Shown one piece after another: positions 26,437 through 36,649 of a stretch of DNA of 64,000 bases. This DNA is from Rugamonas violacea (GTDB lineage: Bacteria; Pseudomonadota; Gammaproteobacteria; Burkholderiales; Burkholderiaceae_D), in assembly GCF_016461825.1 (NCBI RefSeq), contig NZ_JAEMNU010000037.1, positions 261,015 to 325,014 of the forward strand, read 5' to 3'. Both the position numbers and the translations under genes were made by a program. The stretch's first letter is position 1; the number at the start of each line of letters is the position of its first letter. Under the pieces are notes generated by a model, which made no database searches, was not told the DNA's origin, and saw only the letters and a program-made list of their open reading frames with translations.

Positions 26437-26471
26437 ACGCCAACTTGGCGTAATGTTGCAACTTGCAAGTT
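26437..26471. promoter_or_regulatory. Two adjacent palindromes upstream of the diguanylate cyclase gene
   Basis: ACGCCAA-C-TTGGCGT (26437-26451) is a perfect 7+1+7 palindrome. AACTTGCAAGTT (26460-26471) is a perfect 12-bp palindrome. They sit about 70-105 bp before the start of the GGDEF gene and could be operator sites. The binding proteins are unknown. Confidence 0.45.
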
Positions 26472-26541
26472 AGATTGATCGCCGAACTGTTTCCGCTATC
26501 GCAGTAACGCCATTGCTGGTCGTAATCGAGTAAGGGTTTAT

Positions 26542-27708
26542 ATGACGCACACTGTCCCAGGCACCAAGCCGCCGCACGCCGATCCGGCCTCGCGCCCGGT
26601 CGATCTGGCGGCCGAGAACCAGGCGCTGCGCGCACGCATGGCCTATCTGCTGGAACAGGCCGAGCGCAACCATTCGATCATGTGCCGCCACCAGGCCTTC
26701 GACCTGGAGATCGTCGGCGCCGGCAGCTTTCCCGAGCTGGTCGGCACCATCTTCCGCACCCTGCCGGTCATCTCCGAGTTGGAGAGCGTGACCCTGAGCC
26801 TGATCGACGAGGACGCCGACATCCGCACCGTCATGCTCAAGCTGGGCGTGGTGTTCGAGGACTTCCCCGACCTGATCTTCGTCGAGACCATCGACGAGCT
26901 GGGCTTCGACCTGGGCCGGCGCAACGCCTATTCGGCGCCGCCCAAGCCGCTGCTGGGCATGTACGACGCGGCCCGCCACGGCGGCGCCTACCCGCGCGCG
27001 CCGGCCGGCCTGCAAAGCGTGGCGTTGGTGCCGCTGCTGCGCAACAAGCGCATCATCGGCAGCCTGAACCTGGGCAGCGTCGACCCGACCCGCTTCACCC
27101 CCAGCCTGGGCACCGACTTCATCGAGCACATGGCCTCGATCATCGCGATCTGCCTGGAAAACGTGATCAGCAACGAGATGCTCAAGTACATCGGCCTGAC
27201 CGACTCGCTGACCGGCGTCTACAACCGCCGCTACATCGACCGCCGTCTGCTCGAGGAGATCGGCCGGGCCCGTCGCCAGACCTATCCGATCTCGGTGATG
27301 TACATCGACATCGACCATTTCAAGCGCGTCAACGACACCGTCGGCCACCAGGGCGGCGACGAGGTGCTGCGCGAGGTGGCCGGCCGCATCAAGGCCGAGC
27401 TGCGCCTGTCGGACGCGCTGGCCCGCTTCGGCGGCGAGGAGTTTGTGGTGCTGCTGATCGACGCCGACCTGGATAGCGCCGCCTTCGTCGCCGAGCGCAT
27501 CCGCGCCAGCGTGGCCGGCAGCATGATTTCGATTTCGCAGGAGACGCAGGTGTCGATCACCGTCTCGATCGGCGTCGCCTGTTTGAACGACGGCGACCCC
27601 GACGCCGGCGCCGAGGCGGTCTCGCGCAACCTGATCGCCCAGGCCGACTCCTGCCTGTACCAGGCCAAGGAGGGCGGCCGCAACCGGGTGATCAGTTACC
27701 GCGGCTAG
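26542..27708 (+). CDS. Diguanylate cyclase with N-terminal DUF484/GAF-like domain
   Basis: Makes cyclic-di-GMP from GTP. The 388-residue protein has a coiled-coil N-terminus (AAENQALRARMAYLLEQAER), a DUF484/GAF-like sensor domain at about residues 50-215, and a GGDEF domain at about 218-388. The active site is GGEEF at 297-301, with an inhibitory I-site RLSD at 288-291 placed five residues before it, so product feedback is likely. There are no transmembrane segments, so the signal is probably cytosolic. The 3' end overlaps the convergent antiporter gene by 4 bases. Confidence 0.93.
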   Translation: MTHTVPGTKPPHADPASRPVDLAAENQALRARMAYLLEQAERNHSIMCRHQAFDLEIVGAGSFPELVGTIFRTLPVISELESVTLSLIDEDADIRTVMLKLGVVFEDFPDLIFVETIDELGFDLGRRNAYSAPPKPLLGMYDAARHGGAYPRAPAGLQSVALVPLLRNKRIIGSLNLGSVDPTRFTPSLGTDFIEHMASIIAICLENVISNEMLKYIGLTDSLTGVYNRRYIDRRLLEEIGRARRQTYPISVMYIDIDHFKRVNDTVGHQGGDEVLREVAGRIKAELRLSDALARFGGEEFVVLLIDADLDSAAFVAERIRASVAGSMISISQETQVSITVSIGVACLNDGDPDAGAEAVSRNLIAQADSCLYQAKEGGRNRVISYRG

Positions 27709-29687
27709 CTGCGCAGCAGCCGCGTCTCGGCCCGGTTGACCGCCTCGGCGGCGCCGCGCAGCACCACCACGTCGCCCGCCTCGAACAGCGTCTCCGGCGT
27801 CAACTCCAGCCGGCCCTTGCCGCGCCGGATGGTGGTCACCTCGGCGCCGGCGCCGGCCACGTCGACCTCCTTGAGTTGCCTGCCGACGCAGGCCGCCTTG
27901 CCGTCCAGCGTGACCGAATGCAGGCGCACCATGTCGGCCTCCTCGCCGACGTCGCTGGCGCCGTGGAAAAAGCCGCGCAGCGAGGCGTAGCGCTCCTCGC
28001 GCGCCGCCTGCACGCGGTGCACCACGCGGCGCAGCGGCACGCCCAGCATGACCAGCGCGTGCGAGGCCAGCATCAGGCTGCCCTCCAGCAATTCCGGCAC
28101 CACCTCGGCGGCGCCGGCCGCCTTCAATCGGTCGAGGTCGGTGTCGTCGTGCGCCCGCACGATCACCGGCAGCGTCGGCGCCAACTCGTGCACCAGTTGC
28201 AGCACGCGCAGCGCCGACGGCGTGCTGGTGTAGGTGATCACCACCGCGCTGGCGCGGTAGATGCCGGCCGCCACCAGGCTCTCGCGCCGGCCGGCGTCGC
28301 CGTAGGAGACGTTGGCGCCGGCCGTCTGCGCCTCCTGCACCCGCTCCGGGTCCAGATCGAGCGCGTGGTAGTCGATCTTTTCCTCGGACAGCAGGGTGGC
28401 CAGGCTCTGGCCGCTGCGGCCGAAGCCGGCGACGATGACGTGCTTCTGCGTCGCCATGGTGCGGCTGGCGATCTTGGTCAGCGCCAGCGATTGCATCATC
28501 CACTCGTTGCTCGACACCTTCATGACGATCTGGTCGGACTTGGCGATGATGAACGGCGCCAGCAACATCGACAGCACCATCGAGGCCAGCACCACCTGGA
28601 TCACGAACGGGTCCATCAGACGCATGCCGCCGGCCAGGTTGAGCAGCACGAAGCCGAACTCGCCGGCCTGGGCCAGCGCCAGCCCGGTACGCATGGAGAC
28701 GCCGTCGGAGGCGCCGAACAGCTTGGTGAGCCCGGCGATCAGGGCGAACTTCAGCAGCACCGGGCCGCACAGCAGGATCAGCACCAGCCACCAGTTTTCC
28801 AGCACCAGGCGGACGTTGAGCAGCATGCCGACGGTGATGAAAAACAGCCCCAGCAGCACGTCGCGGAAGGGCTTGATGTCCTCCTCCACCTGGTGCTTGT
28901 ATTCGGTCTCGGAGATCAGCATGCCGGCGACGAAGGCGCCGAGCGCCAGCGACAGGCCGGCGCGCTCGGTGATCCAGGCGGCGCCCAGGGTGATCAGCAG
29001 CAGGTTGAGCATGAACAACTCTTGCGAGCGGCGTTTGACGACGATGGTGAACCAGCCGCGCACCAGCTTCTGGCCGAAGAACAGCAGCAGCACCAGCACG
29101 ATCACCGCCTTGCCACTGGCCAGCGCCAGGGTTTGCAGCAGGTCGTCGGGGTTCTGCGACAGCGAGGGGATGAGGATCAGCAAGGGCACCACGGCCAGAT
29201 CCTGGAACAGCAAAATGCCGATGATCTTGCGGCCGTGCGGGCTTTCCAGCTCCAGCCGCTCCGTCAGCATTTTTGACACGATGGCGGTCGACGACATGGC
29301 CAGCGCGCCGCCCAGCGCGAACGAGGCCTGCCAGCCGAGGTGCACCGAGGCCGGCAATTGGGTCGCGATGGCCCAGCCGAACAGCATCGTGGCGGCGATG
29401 GTCAGGCCGACCTGGGCCATGCCGAGGCCGAAGACGATGCGCCGCATCGCCATCAATTTGGCCAGCGAGAACTCCAGGCCGATCGAGAACATCAGGAACA
29501 CCACGCCGAACTCGGCCAGCGTGTGGCTGGCTTCGTTCTCCTCGGCCAGGCCGAGCGCGTGCGGGCCGATCAGGATGCCGACGGCCAGATAACCGAGCAT
29601 CGGCGGCAGATGCAGCATGCGGAAGGCGACCACGCCGAGCACCGCGCTGCCCAGCAAAAGGAGGGTTAGTTCGAGAGAGGAAAACAT
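27705..29687 (-). CDS. CPA2-family cation/proton antiporter, KefB/YbaL type
   Basis: A 660-residue inner-membrane transporter. Residues about 1-385 contain roughly 12-13 transmembrane helices of the Na+/H+ exchanger type (starts MFSSLELTLLLLGSAVLGVV). Residues about 410-530 form an RCK/TrkA-N nucleotide-binding domain (VIVAGFGRSGQSLATLL), and about 570-655 a TrkA-C domain. This layout is that of potassium efflux systems; the real ion and any glutathione control cannot be told from sequence. It is convergent with the diguanylate cyclase and divergent from kdsD. Confidence 0.9.
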   Translation of the reverse strand: MFSSLELTLLLLGSAVLGVVAFRMLHLPPMLGYLAVGILIGPHALGLAEENEASHTLAEFGVVFLMFSIGLEFSLAKLMAMRRIVFGLGMAQVGLTIAATMLFGWAIATQLPASVHLGWQASFALGGALAMSSTAIVSKMLTERLELESPHGRKIIGILLFQDLAVVPLLILIPSLSQNPDDLLQTLALASGKAVIVLVLLLFFGQKLVRGWFTIVVKRRSQELFMLNLLLITLGAAWITERAGLSLALGAFVAGMLISETEYKHQVEEDIKPFRDVLLGLFFITVGMLLNVRLVLENWWLVLILLCGPVLLKFALIAGLTKLFGASDGVSMRTGLALAQAGEFGFVLLNLAGGMRLMDPFVIQVVLASMVLSMLLAPFIIAKSDQIVMKVSSNEWMMQSLALTKIASRTMATQKHVIVAGFGRSGQSLATLLSEEKIDYHALDLDPERVQEAQTAGANVSYGDAGRRESLVAAGIYRASAVVITYTSTPSALRVLQLVHELAPTLPVIVRAHDDTDLDRLKAAGAAEVVPELLEGSLMLASHALVMLGVPLRRVVHRVQAAREERYASLRGFFHGASDVGEEADMVRLHSVTLDGKAACVGRQLKEVDVAGAGAEVTTIRRGKGRLELTPETLFEAGDVVVLRGAAEAVNRAETRLLRS

Positions 29688-29760
29688 GGGTTTGACATGG
29701 ATCGTGGTGCTATTCCGTTGTTTGTTACATCTGGCAAGTTTTTTGCTTTCTCAATTCGGC

Positions 29761-29773
29761 TATACTTTGGGCA
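29761..29773 (+). promoter_or_regulatory. Candidate -10 box just before kdsD
   Basis: TATACT at 29761-29766 would place transcription start at or next to the kdsD ATG at 29773, implying a leaderless message. No good -35 box is seen at the right spacing. A TTGACA at 29692-29697 also lacks a good partner at 17 bp. Confidence 0.3.
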
Positions 29774-30804
29774 TGAGTGTAACCCATGAAAAAACAATGC
29801 TGAAAGCTTTTGATCGAATTGACCCGCACACCGCCGCGCGGGCCCTGCTGCTGGCGCGCGAGACGCTGCAGATCGAGGCGGACGCCATCAACGCGCTCAA
29901 CGCGCGCCTGGCCAGCGACGACAGCGTCGGCCGCGCCGTCGCGCTGTTGCTCGCCTGCAAGGGACGGGTCGTCGTCTCCGGCATCGGCAAGTCCGGCCAC
30001 ATCGCCCGCAAGATCGCCGCCACCCTGGCCTCGACCGGCACGCCGGCGCTGTTCGTCCATCCGGCCGAGGCGGCCCACGGCGACCTCGGCATGGTCACCG
30101 CCGACGACGCCTTCATCGCCATCTCCTACTCGGGCGAAAGCGCCGAGTTGATGGCCATTTTGCCGGTGGTCAAACGCATGGGCAGCGCGCTGATCTCGAT
30201 GACCGGCAAGCCCGGCTCCAGCCTGGCCCAACTGGCCGACGTCCACCTCGACGTTTCGGTGGCCAAGGAAGCCTGCCCGCTGAACCTGGCGCCGACCGCC
30301 AGCACCACCGTCACCCTGGCGCTGGGCGATGCCCTGGCCGTCGCCCTGCTCGACCTGCGCGGTTTCAAGGAAGAAGATTTCGCCCGCTCGCATCCCGGCG
30401 GCGCGCTGGGTCGCCGCCTGCTGACCCATGTGCGCGACGTCATGCGCAGCGGCGCCGCGGTGCCGGCCGTCGGCGCCGACGTCAAGCTGACCGACGCGCT
30501 GCTCGAGATCACCCAGAAGGGCATGGGCATGACCGCCGTGGTCGACGCCGACGGCCGTCCGCTCGGCGTGTTCACCGACGGCGACCTGCGCCGCATGATC
30601 GAGAAGGTGCAGGACTTCAGCAAGGTCGTCATCCGCGACGTGATGCACGCCAATCCGCGCAGCATCTCGCCGGAAAAGCTGGCGGTCGACGCCGTCGCCG
30701 TGATGGAGCAGTACCGCATCAACCAGATGCTGGTGGTCGACGCCGACGGCAAGCTGGTCGGCGCGCTGCACATCCACGACCTGACCCGCGCCAAGGTGAT
30801 CTGA
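29773..30804 (+). CDS. kdsD: D-arabinose 5-phosphate isomerase (KdsD/KpsF)
   Basis: Converts ribulose 5-phosphate to arabinose 5-phosphate, the first step to Kdo for LPS. The 343-residue enzyme has an N-terminal SIS domain (about 45-190; VSGIGKSGHIARKIAATL and ISYSGESAELM) and two C-terminal CBS domains (about 220-340; VFTDGDLRRMIEK), the family layout. ATG at 29773 is the likely start; ATG at 29797 is an alternative, and neither has a clear ribosome-binding site. It opens the kdsD-kdsC-lptC-lptA-lptB-rpoN-hpf cluster. Confidence 0.94.
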   Translation: MSVTHEKTMLKAFDRIDPHTAARALLLARETLQIEADAINALNARLASDDSVGRAVALLLACKGRVVVSGIGKSGHIARKIAATLASTGTPALFVHPAEAAHGDLGMVTADDAFIAISYSGESAELMAILPVVKRMGSALISMTGKPGSSLAQLADVHLDVSVAKEACPLNLAPTASTTVTLALGDALAVALLDLRGFKEEDFARSHPGGALGRRLLTHVRDVMRSGAAVPAVGADVKLTDALLEITQKGMGMTAVVDADGRPLGVFTDGDLRRMIEKVQDFSKVVIRDVMHANPRSISPEKLAVDAVAVMEQYRINQMLVVDADGKLVGALHIHDLTRAKVI

Positions 30805-31355
30805 TGAGCGCCGCAGAAACCACACCCGACCCGCTCGACAAGCTGGCCCGCGCCGCCAGGGTGCGCTTGATGATCTTCGACGTCGACGGCGTGCTGACCG
30901 ACGGCAGCCTGCACTACGGCGCCGACGGCGAGGCGCTGAAAACCTTCAACGTGCACGACGGCCTGGGCATCAAGCTGTTGCAGGAGTCCGGCGTGCAGAC
31001 CGCCATCATCAGCGCGCGCGTGTCGCCGCAGGTGGTCAAACGCGCCGCCGACCTGGGCATCGGTTTCCTGCACCAGGGCGGCCACGACAAGCTGACGCCG
31101 TTCCGCGCCCTGCTGGAGAAGACCGGGTTGACGGCCGAGCAGGTCGGCTTCATCGGCGACGACGTGGTCGACCTGCCGATCCTGAGCCGGGTCGGCTTCG
31201 CCGTCGGCGTGCCGAACGGCCGCGCCGAGGTGCACCGCCGCGCCCACCACATCACCGAGGCGGCCGGCGGCCGTGGCGCGGTGCGCGAGATCTGCGAGTT
31301 CGTCCTGCGCGCGCAGGGCAGCTACGACCAGGTCATGGCCCAGTTCCTGGTCTGA
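30804..31355 (+). CDS. kdsC: 3-deoxy-D-manno-octulosonate 8-phosphate phosphatase
   Basis: Dephosphorylates Kdo-8-phosphate to free Kdo. The 183-residue HAD-superfamily protein (type C0, no large cap) has motif I FDVDGVLTDGSL near residue 23, with nucleophile and acid Asp, motif II in AIISARVSP, and motif IV GDDVVDLPIL. The start overlaps the kdsD stop by one base, so the two are translationally coupled. Confidence 0.95.
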   Translation: MSAAETTPDPLDKLARAARVRLMIFDVDGVLTDGSLHYGADGEALKTFNVHDGLGIKLLQESGVQTAIISARVSPQVVKRAADLGIGFLHQGGHDKLTPFRALLEKTGLTAEQVGFIGDDVVDLPILSRVGFAVGVPNGRAEVHRRAHHITEAAGGRGAVREICEFVLRAQGSYDQVMAQFLV

Positions 31356-31365
31356 GGCGGCGAGC

Positions 31366-31983
31366 ATGCGTAAAAGAACCGCTCACCGCTGGCGCCTGTC
31401 GCTCACCATGCTGCTGTTCGTGCTGGTGGCGCTGGGCACCTTTTGGCTGGTCGAGCTGATGAACCAGAGCGGCCAGGAAATGCAGGCCGACCGCTACCGC
31501 AACGAGCCGGACTACATCATCGAGCGCTTCAGCTTCGTGCGGATGAACCAGGTCGGCCAGCCCAGCTACATCATTTCCGGCGACAAGCTGACCCACCGTC
31601 CGGTCGACGACTCGTCCGACGTCGAGCGGCCGGTGGTGCGCAGCCTGTCGGGCAGCCAGCCGCCGATGTTGATGCACTCGGCGCGCGGACGCATCGACCA
31701 GAACAACAGCCGCGTGCGGCTCGACGGCGACGTCAACCTCGACCGCAGCGCCTCGGCCACCAGCCAGGCCATGCATTTGCAGACCGAGGCGCTGACGGTG
31801 TTTCCCGACGACGACACGATGGAGACGGCGTTGCCGGTGGCGCTGAGCCTGGGCAAGTCCACGGCCAAGGGCGTCGGCATGCACGCCAACAACGCCACGC
31901 GCCAGATCCACCTGGGCGGCCGTGGCCAGATCGACCTGCCGCCGCGCGGCGCGCCGGCGGCACCGGCGGCGGCGCCACAGTAG
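31366..31983 (+). CDS. lptC: LPS export system protein LptC
   Basis: LptC is the membrane-anchored periplasmic part of the LPS bridge, passing LPS from LptBFG to LptA. The 205-residue product has one N-terminal transmembrane helix (LTMLLFVLVALGTFWLV) and a beta-jellyroll periplasmic domain. Length and the position between kdsC and lptA match the family. Sequence is poorly conserved in this family, so context carries weight. It ends in an Ala/Pro-rich tail. Confidence 0.9.
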   Translation: MRKRTAHRWRLSLTMLLFVLVALGTFWLVELMNQSGQEMQADRYRNEPDYIIERFSFVRMNQVGQPSYIISGDKLTHRPVDDSSDVERPVVRSLSGSQPPMLMHSARGRIDQNNSRVRLDGDVNLDRSASATSQAMHLQTEALTVFPDDDTMETALPVALSLGKSTAKGVGMHANNATRQIHLGGRGQIDLPPRGAPAAPAAAPQ

Positions 31984-32041
31984 CGTGGCCGCCGGCAGGT
32001 CCCAAGACTATCGATTGCAACACTGACAAAACGGAACCACG

Positions 32042-32610
32042 ATGAAACAATTACTCCTCTCGGCCTTGCTGCTGCTGGGCGCCACCAACGCGGCGCTGGC
32101 GGAAAAAGCCGACTCCAGCAAACCGACCGAGATCAAGTTCGACAACGTCGACATCGACGACGTCAAGCAGATCCAGACCTTCACCGGCAACGTCGTGCTG
32201 ACCCGTGGCACCCTGCTGATGAAGGCCGCCAAGGCCGTCGTCACGCAGTCGGCCGAAGGCTACCAGTACGCCACCCTGACCAGCGTTGGCGGCGTGCCGG
32301 CGACCTTCCGCCAGAAGCGCGACGGCGCCGGCGACCAGTGGGTCGAGGGCGAGGCCGAACGCATCGAATACGACGGCAAGATCGAGCTGGTCAAGCTGTT
32401 CTCCAAGGCGCGCGTCAAGCGCATCGAGGGCAGCAAGCCGGGCGACGTGGTCGAGGGCGAGTTCATCTCCTACGACAGCCGCAAGGAATTCTTCAGCGTC
32501 AAGAACACGCCGACCGGCGACAGCAAGCCGGGCGCCGGTCGCGGCACCATGGTGATCCAGCCGAGCGGCGTCAACGCGGCGCCGGCCGCCAGCACGCCGG
32601 CGGTGAAGTG

Positions 32611-32611
<1 letters not shown>
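32042..32611 (+). CDS. lptA: LPS transport periplasmic protein LptA
   Basis: LptA forms the periplasmic filament that carries LPS to the outer membrane. The 189-residue product has a signal peptide ([20 protein letters not shown]) and an OstA/LptA jellyroll domain (about 28-165), with [16 protein letters not shown]. The C-terminus is Ala/Pro/Ser-rich. Its stop overlaps the lptB start by one base. Confidence 0.94.
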
Positions 32612-33366
<755 letters not shown>

Positions 33367-33368
33367 AA

Positions 33369-34847
33369 ATGAAACAGTCCTTGCAGCTGCGCACCTCGCA
33401 GCACCTCGCGCTCACGCCGCAACTGCAGCAGTCGATCCGTCTGCTGCAGTTGTCCACGCTGGAATTGCACCAGGAGCTGGAACAGCTGCTGACCGACAAT
33501 CCCCTGTTGGAACGGCTGGACGATCCCTTGGACCATTCGCTGCGCCTGCTGGCCGACGGCGCCATCAGCCAGCAGTCGGCGCCCGCCGAGGCCGGCGCCG
33601 AGGGGCCGCCGCAGCAGCCGCAGGACGCCGCCGCCGCGCCGGCCGAGGCGGAGAACTTCGACGCCGCCGACAACGAGCGCGGCGGCGAGGCCGACATGGA
33701 CTGGAGCGACGCCGGCCGTGGCAAGGCGCCCGACGACGAGGATTCGCGGCCCCAGCTGGAGGCCAGCCACCGCACCCTGCGCGAGCACCTGATGGAGCAG
33801 ATGCGGGTCACCGTGCACGAGTCGCGCGACCGCGCCCTGGTCGAGCTGATCATCGACGCCCTCGACGAGAACGGTTACCTGGAAGACCCGCTGGAGGACA
33901 TCTTCACGCGCATCCCGGCGGAGCTGGAGATCGAGTGCGAGGAGCTGCAGACGGCCCTGTCGTTGCTGCAGAGTTTCGACCCGGCCGGGGTCGGCGCGCG
34001 CAACGCCAGCGAGTGCCTGGCGCTGCAAATCAAGCGCTTGCCGCAGATTCCCCTGGTGACGCGGCGCATGGCGCTGACCATCGTCGAGCAGCACCTGACC
34101 TGGTTCGCCCAGCGCGACTTCAACAAGCTGAAAAAGGCCCTGGTCTGCGACGACGAGGACTTGCGCGAGGCGCAGACGGTGATCCGCCAGTGCAACCCGC
34201 ACCCCGGCGCCGCCTTCGCCTCCGACGTCTCCGACTACGTGGTGCCGGACGTGGTGGTGAAGAAATCGCGCAGCGGCTGGCAGGTCAGCCTGAACAACGA
34301 CGTCATGCCGCGCCTGCGCGTCAACGCCATGTACGTCAACCTGCTCAAGCAGGGCAAGGGCGAGGGCCAGATGGGCGCCCAGCTGCAGGAGGCCAAGTGG
34401 CTGATCAAGAACATGCGCCAGCGTTTCGACACCATCCTGCGCGTCGCCGAGGCGATAGTAGAACGACAAAAGAATTTTTTCTCGCACGGCGCCGTCGCCA
34501 TGCGCCCCCTTGTGCTCCGCGAAATAGCTGATACACTGGGTTTACACGAGAGTACTATTTCTCGGGTAACAACTCAGAAATACATGCTGACCCCGCATGG
34601 CATGTTCGAGTTGAAGTACTTCTTTGGCAGCCATGTCGCCACCGAAGCGGGGGGGGAAGCTTCCTCGACGGCGATACGGGCGCTGATTGTGCAACTCACA
34701 GGAGCAGAAGACCCTAAAAATCCTTTATCCGACAGTAAGATTGCGGACATGCTGGGAGAACAAGGCATGGTGATTGCGCGACGAACTGTTGCCAAATATC
34801 GCGAAGCGTTGAAAATCCCGCCAGTCAGTCTCCGCAAGTCTTTGTAG
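33369..34847 (+). CDS. rpoN: RNA polymerase sigma-54 factor
   Basis: Sigma-54 directs transcription from -24/-12 promoters and needs AAA+ activators; it governs nitrogen metabolism and often motility. The 492-residue protein has the Gln/Leu-rich region I (about 1-50: [20 protein letters not shown]), an acidic low-complexity region II (about 60-130), a core-binding region III, and the RpoN box [10 protein letters not shown] near residue 470. It follows lptB directly and precedes hpf. GTGA/TGTAAAAATG spacing suggests co-transcription with lptB. Confidence 0.97.
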   Translation: MKQSLQLRTSQHLALTPQLQQSIRLLQLSTLELHQELEQLLTDNPLLERLDDPLDHSLRLLADGAISQQSAPAEAGAEGPPQQPQDAAAAPAEAENFDAADNERGGEADMDWSDAGRGKAPDDEDSRPQLEASHRTLREHLMEQMRVTVHESRDRALVELIIDALDENGYLEDPLEDIFTRIPAELEIECEELQTALSLLQSFDPAGVGARNASECLALQIKRLPQIPLVTRRMALTIVEQHLTWFAQRDFNKLKKALVCDDEDLREAQTVIRQCNPHPGAAFASDVSDYVVPDVVVKKSRSGWQVSLNNDVMPRLRVNAMYVNLLKQGKGEGQMGAQLQEAKWLIKNMRQRFDTILRVAEAIVERQKNFFSHGAVAMRPLVLREIADTLGLHESTISRVTTQKYMLTPHGMFELKYFFGSHVATEAGGEASSTAIRALIVQLTGAEDPKNPLSDSKIADMLGEQGMVIARRTVAKYREALKIPPVSLRKSL

Positions 34848-34922
34848 TATTGTTGGTTCCTGCGTGCCCGGCAATCAAGGGCAAGGCACTAACCGTAAGC
34901 GACATCATCTCTAGGAGTGTGT

Positions 34923-35279
34923 ATGAATCTCACCATCAGTGGACATCATCTCGAAGTGACACCAGCGATTCGCGAATACGTGCAGAACAAGCTGGAACGG
35001 GTCAAACGCCACTTCGATCAAGTGATTGATATTGCTGTCATCCTGACCGTAGATAATCTGACTGAGAAAGATAAACGCCAGAAGGCCGAAATCAACCTGC
35101 GCATGTCGGGCAAGACCGTCTACGTGGAAAGCCTGTCGCAGGACCTGTACGCGGCGATCGACACGCTGATCGACAAACTGGACCGCCAGGTCATGAAGTA
35201 CAAAGCAAAAGTGCAAGAGCACGGCCACGATGCGATCAAGCATCTGCCGGACACTTTTGAACCGGCCGCCACCGCTTAA
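34923..35279 (+). CDS. hpf: Ribosome hibernation promoting factor, short form
   Basis: Binds the 30S decoding site and helps form inactive ribosome dimers in stationary phase. The 118-residue protein matches short HPF/Yfi[21 protein letters not shown] at the start and a basic region with [14 protein letters not shown] at 34923 is chosen over GTG at 34917, since TAGGAG at 34912-34917 is well placed for the ATG. It follows rpoN by 75 bp. Confidence 0.94.
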   Translation: MNLTISGHHLEVTPAIREYVQNKLERVKRHFDQVIDIAVILTVDNLTEKDKRQKAEINLRMSGKTVYVESLSQDLYAAIDTLIDKLDRQVMKYKAKVQEHGHDAIKHLPDTFEPAATA

Positions 35280-35301
35280 GCGGTCCCGCCGCCATCCAAA
35301 C

Positions 35302-35327
35302 AAAGGGCGCATCAGGCGCCCTTTTTT
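35302..35327 (+). terminator. Rho-independent terminator after hpf
   Basis: GGGCGC (35305-35310) pairs with GCGCCC (35316-35321), loop ATCAG, with AAA before and six T residues after. It closes the kdsD-hpf transcription unit. Confidence 0.9.
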
Positions 35328-35414
35328 GCGCCCGTCGCCGACGCCGGCCGGTAAATCATATAAACGATATGCGGCATAAGCGGCCGCTACGAACCGCTCC
35401 GCTTGCCGGCCGCG

Positions 35415-35437
35415 CCCGGCGCCGCCACGGCGCCGGG
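35415..35437. repeat. GC-rich hairpin after the threonine dehydratase-like gene
   Basis: CCCGGCGCC (35415-35423) pairs perfectly with GGCGCCGGG (35429-35437), loop GCCAC. There is no T-run on either side. It lies just past the stop of the minus-strand gene and may mark its transcript end. Confidence 0.5.
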
Positions 35438-35463
35438 TGTGGCCGAAGCGCGCCCTGGCGCGG

Positions 35464-36447
35464 CTAGACTTCGGCCGCGCCGCGCGCCATGCATTCGGCG
35501 AACAGCGCCATGTCGATGTTGCCGCCGCTGACGATCACGCCGACCCGCTTGCCGGCCACGTCGACCAGCCGGTTCATCACCGCCGCCGCCGCCAACGCGC
35601 CGGCGCCCTCGACGACGATCTTCATGCGCTCGGCGAAGAAGCGGATCTGCCGGCGCAACTGGTCGTCGCTGACGGTGACGATGTCGCGCACGTGGGCCTG
35701 CAGGATGGGCAGCACCAGCTTGCCGATGTGCTGGGTCTGGGCGCCGTCGGCGATGGTGTCGGGCACGGCGATGTGGACGATTTGGCCGCTGCGCAGCGAG
35801 CGCTGGGCGTCGTTGCCGGCCTCCGGCTCGACGCCGATCACCACGCAGTCCGGCGCCAAATGGGCGGCGGCGATGGCGCTGCCCGACAGCAGGCCGCCGC
35901 CGCCGGTGCAGACGAACAGGTAGTCGAGCGGGCCGACGCTGTCGAACAGCTCCTTGGCCGCCGTGCCCTGGCCGGCGATCACGTCGGCGTGGTCGTAGGC
36001 CGGGATCACCGCCAGGCCGCGCTCGGCGCCGAGGCGGGCGGCGATCGCCTCGCGGTCCCCGGTGGCGCGGTCGTACAGGATCACCTCGGCGCCGTATTCG
36101 CGGGTGGCGGCCAGCTTCATCGCCGGCGCGTCGCTGGGCATGACGATGGCCACCGGCACGCCCAGCATGCGGGCGGCCAGCGCCATGCCCTGCGCGTGGT
36201 TGCCGGAGGAGAAGGCGACGACGCCACGGCGGCGCTGCTCCTCGCTCAGGCAGCTGATCGCGTTGTAGGCGCCGCGGAACTTGAAGGCGCCGACGCGCTG
36301 GAAGTTCTCGCACTTGAAGAATACCCGGGCGCCGCTGATGGCGTCGGCCTGGGCCGAGGTCAGCACCGGGGTGTGGTGGGCCACGCCGCGCAGGCGTTCG
36401 GCGGCGGCCGCCACGGCGGCGTAGTTCACGGCAAGGGCGCTGCTCAT
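35464..36447 (-). CDS. Threonine/serine dehydratase-type PLP enzyme
   Basis: A 327-residue fold-type II PLP enzyme without an ACT regulatory domain. The PLP lysine is in VGAFKFRGAYNA near residue 55, the phosphate-binding Gly loop is CTGGGGLLSG near 181, and FSSGNHAQGMALAA is the substrate loop. The length fits catabolic threonine dehydratase, serine racemase or threo-3-hydroxyaspartate ammonia-lyase; sequence alone does not decide. AAAGGAA precedes ATG at 36447. The larger IlvA-type enzyme at 41.9 kb is the biosynthetic one. Confidence 0.85.
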   Translation of the reverse strand: MSSALAVNYAAVAAAAERLRGVAHHTPVLTSAQADAISGARVFFKCENFQRVGAFKFRGAYNAISCLSEEQRRRGVVAFSSGNHAQGMALAARMLGVPVAIVMPSDAPAMKLAATREYGAEVILYDRATGDREAIAARLGAERGLAVIPAYDHADVIAGQGTAAKELFDSVGPLDYLFVCTGGGGLLSGSAIAAAHLAPDCVVIGVEPEAGNDAQRSLRSGQIVHIAVPDTIADGAQTQHIGKLVLPILQAHVRDIVTVSDDQLRRQIRFFAERMKIVVEGAGALAAAAVMNRLVDVAGKRVGVIVSGGNIDMALFAECMARGAAEV

Positions 36448-36649
36448 CGGCGTTTCCTTTGTGGGGTTGCAGGGTTGCGGGGTTGCTGTCTCAGCGGGCA
36501 TGGTGCCAGCAATCGCCCGCGCTGTACACCGCGCCATCACGCACCCGGTCGCATATCCATGCGGCCGTGTTCGTGATGGCGGCGCATGCTCCGTAGTCGC
36601 CCCGGCCGCGCTAAAATAGCCGCTCGATCAATCACCACTATCCAGCCAC

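Noticed and set aside
29692..29720. TTGACA as the -35 of a kdsD promoter
   Set aside because: No acceptable -10 is found 16-18 bp downstream.
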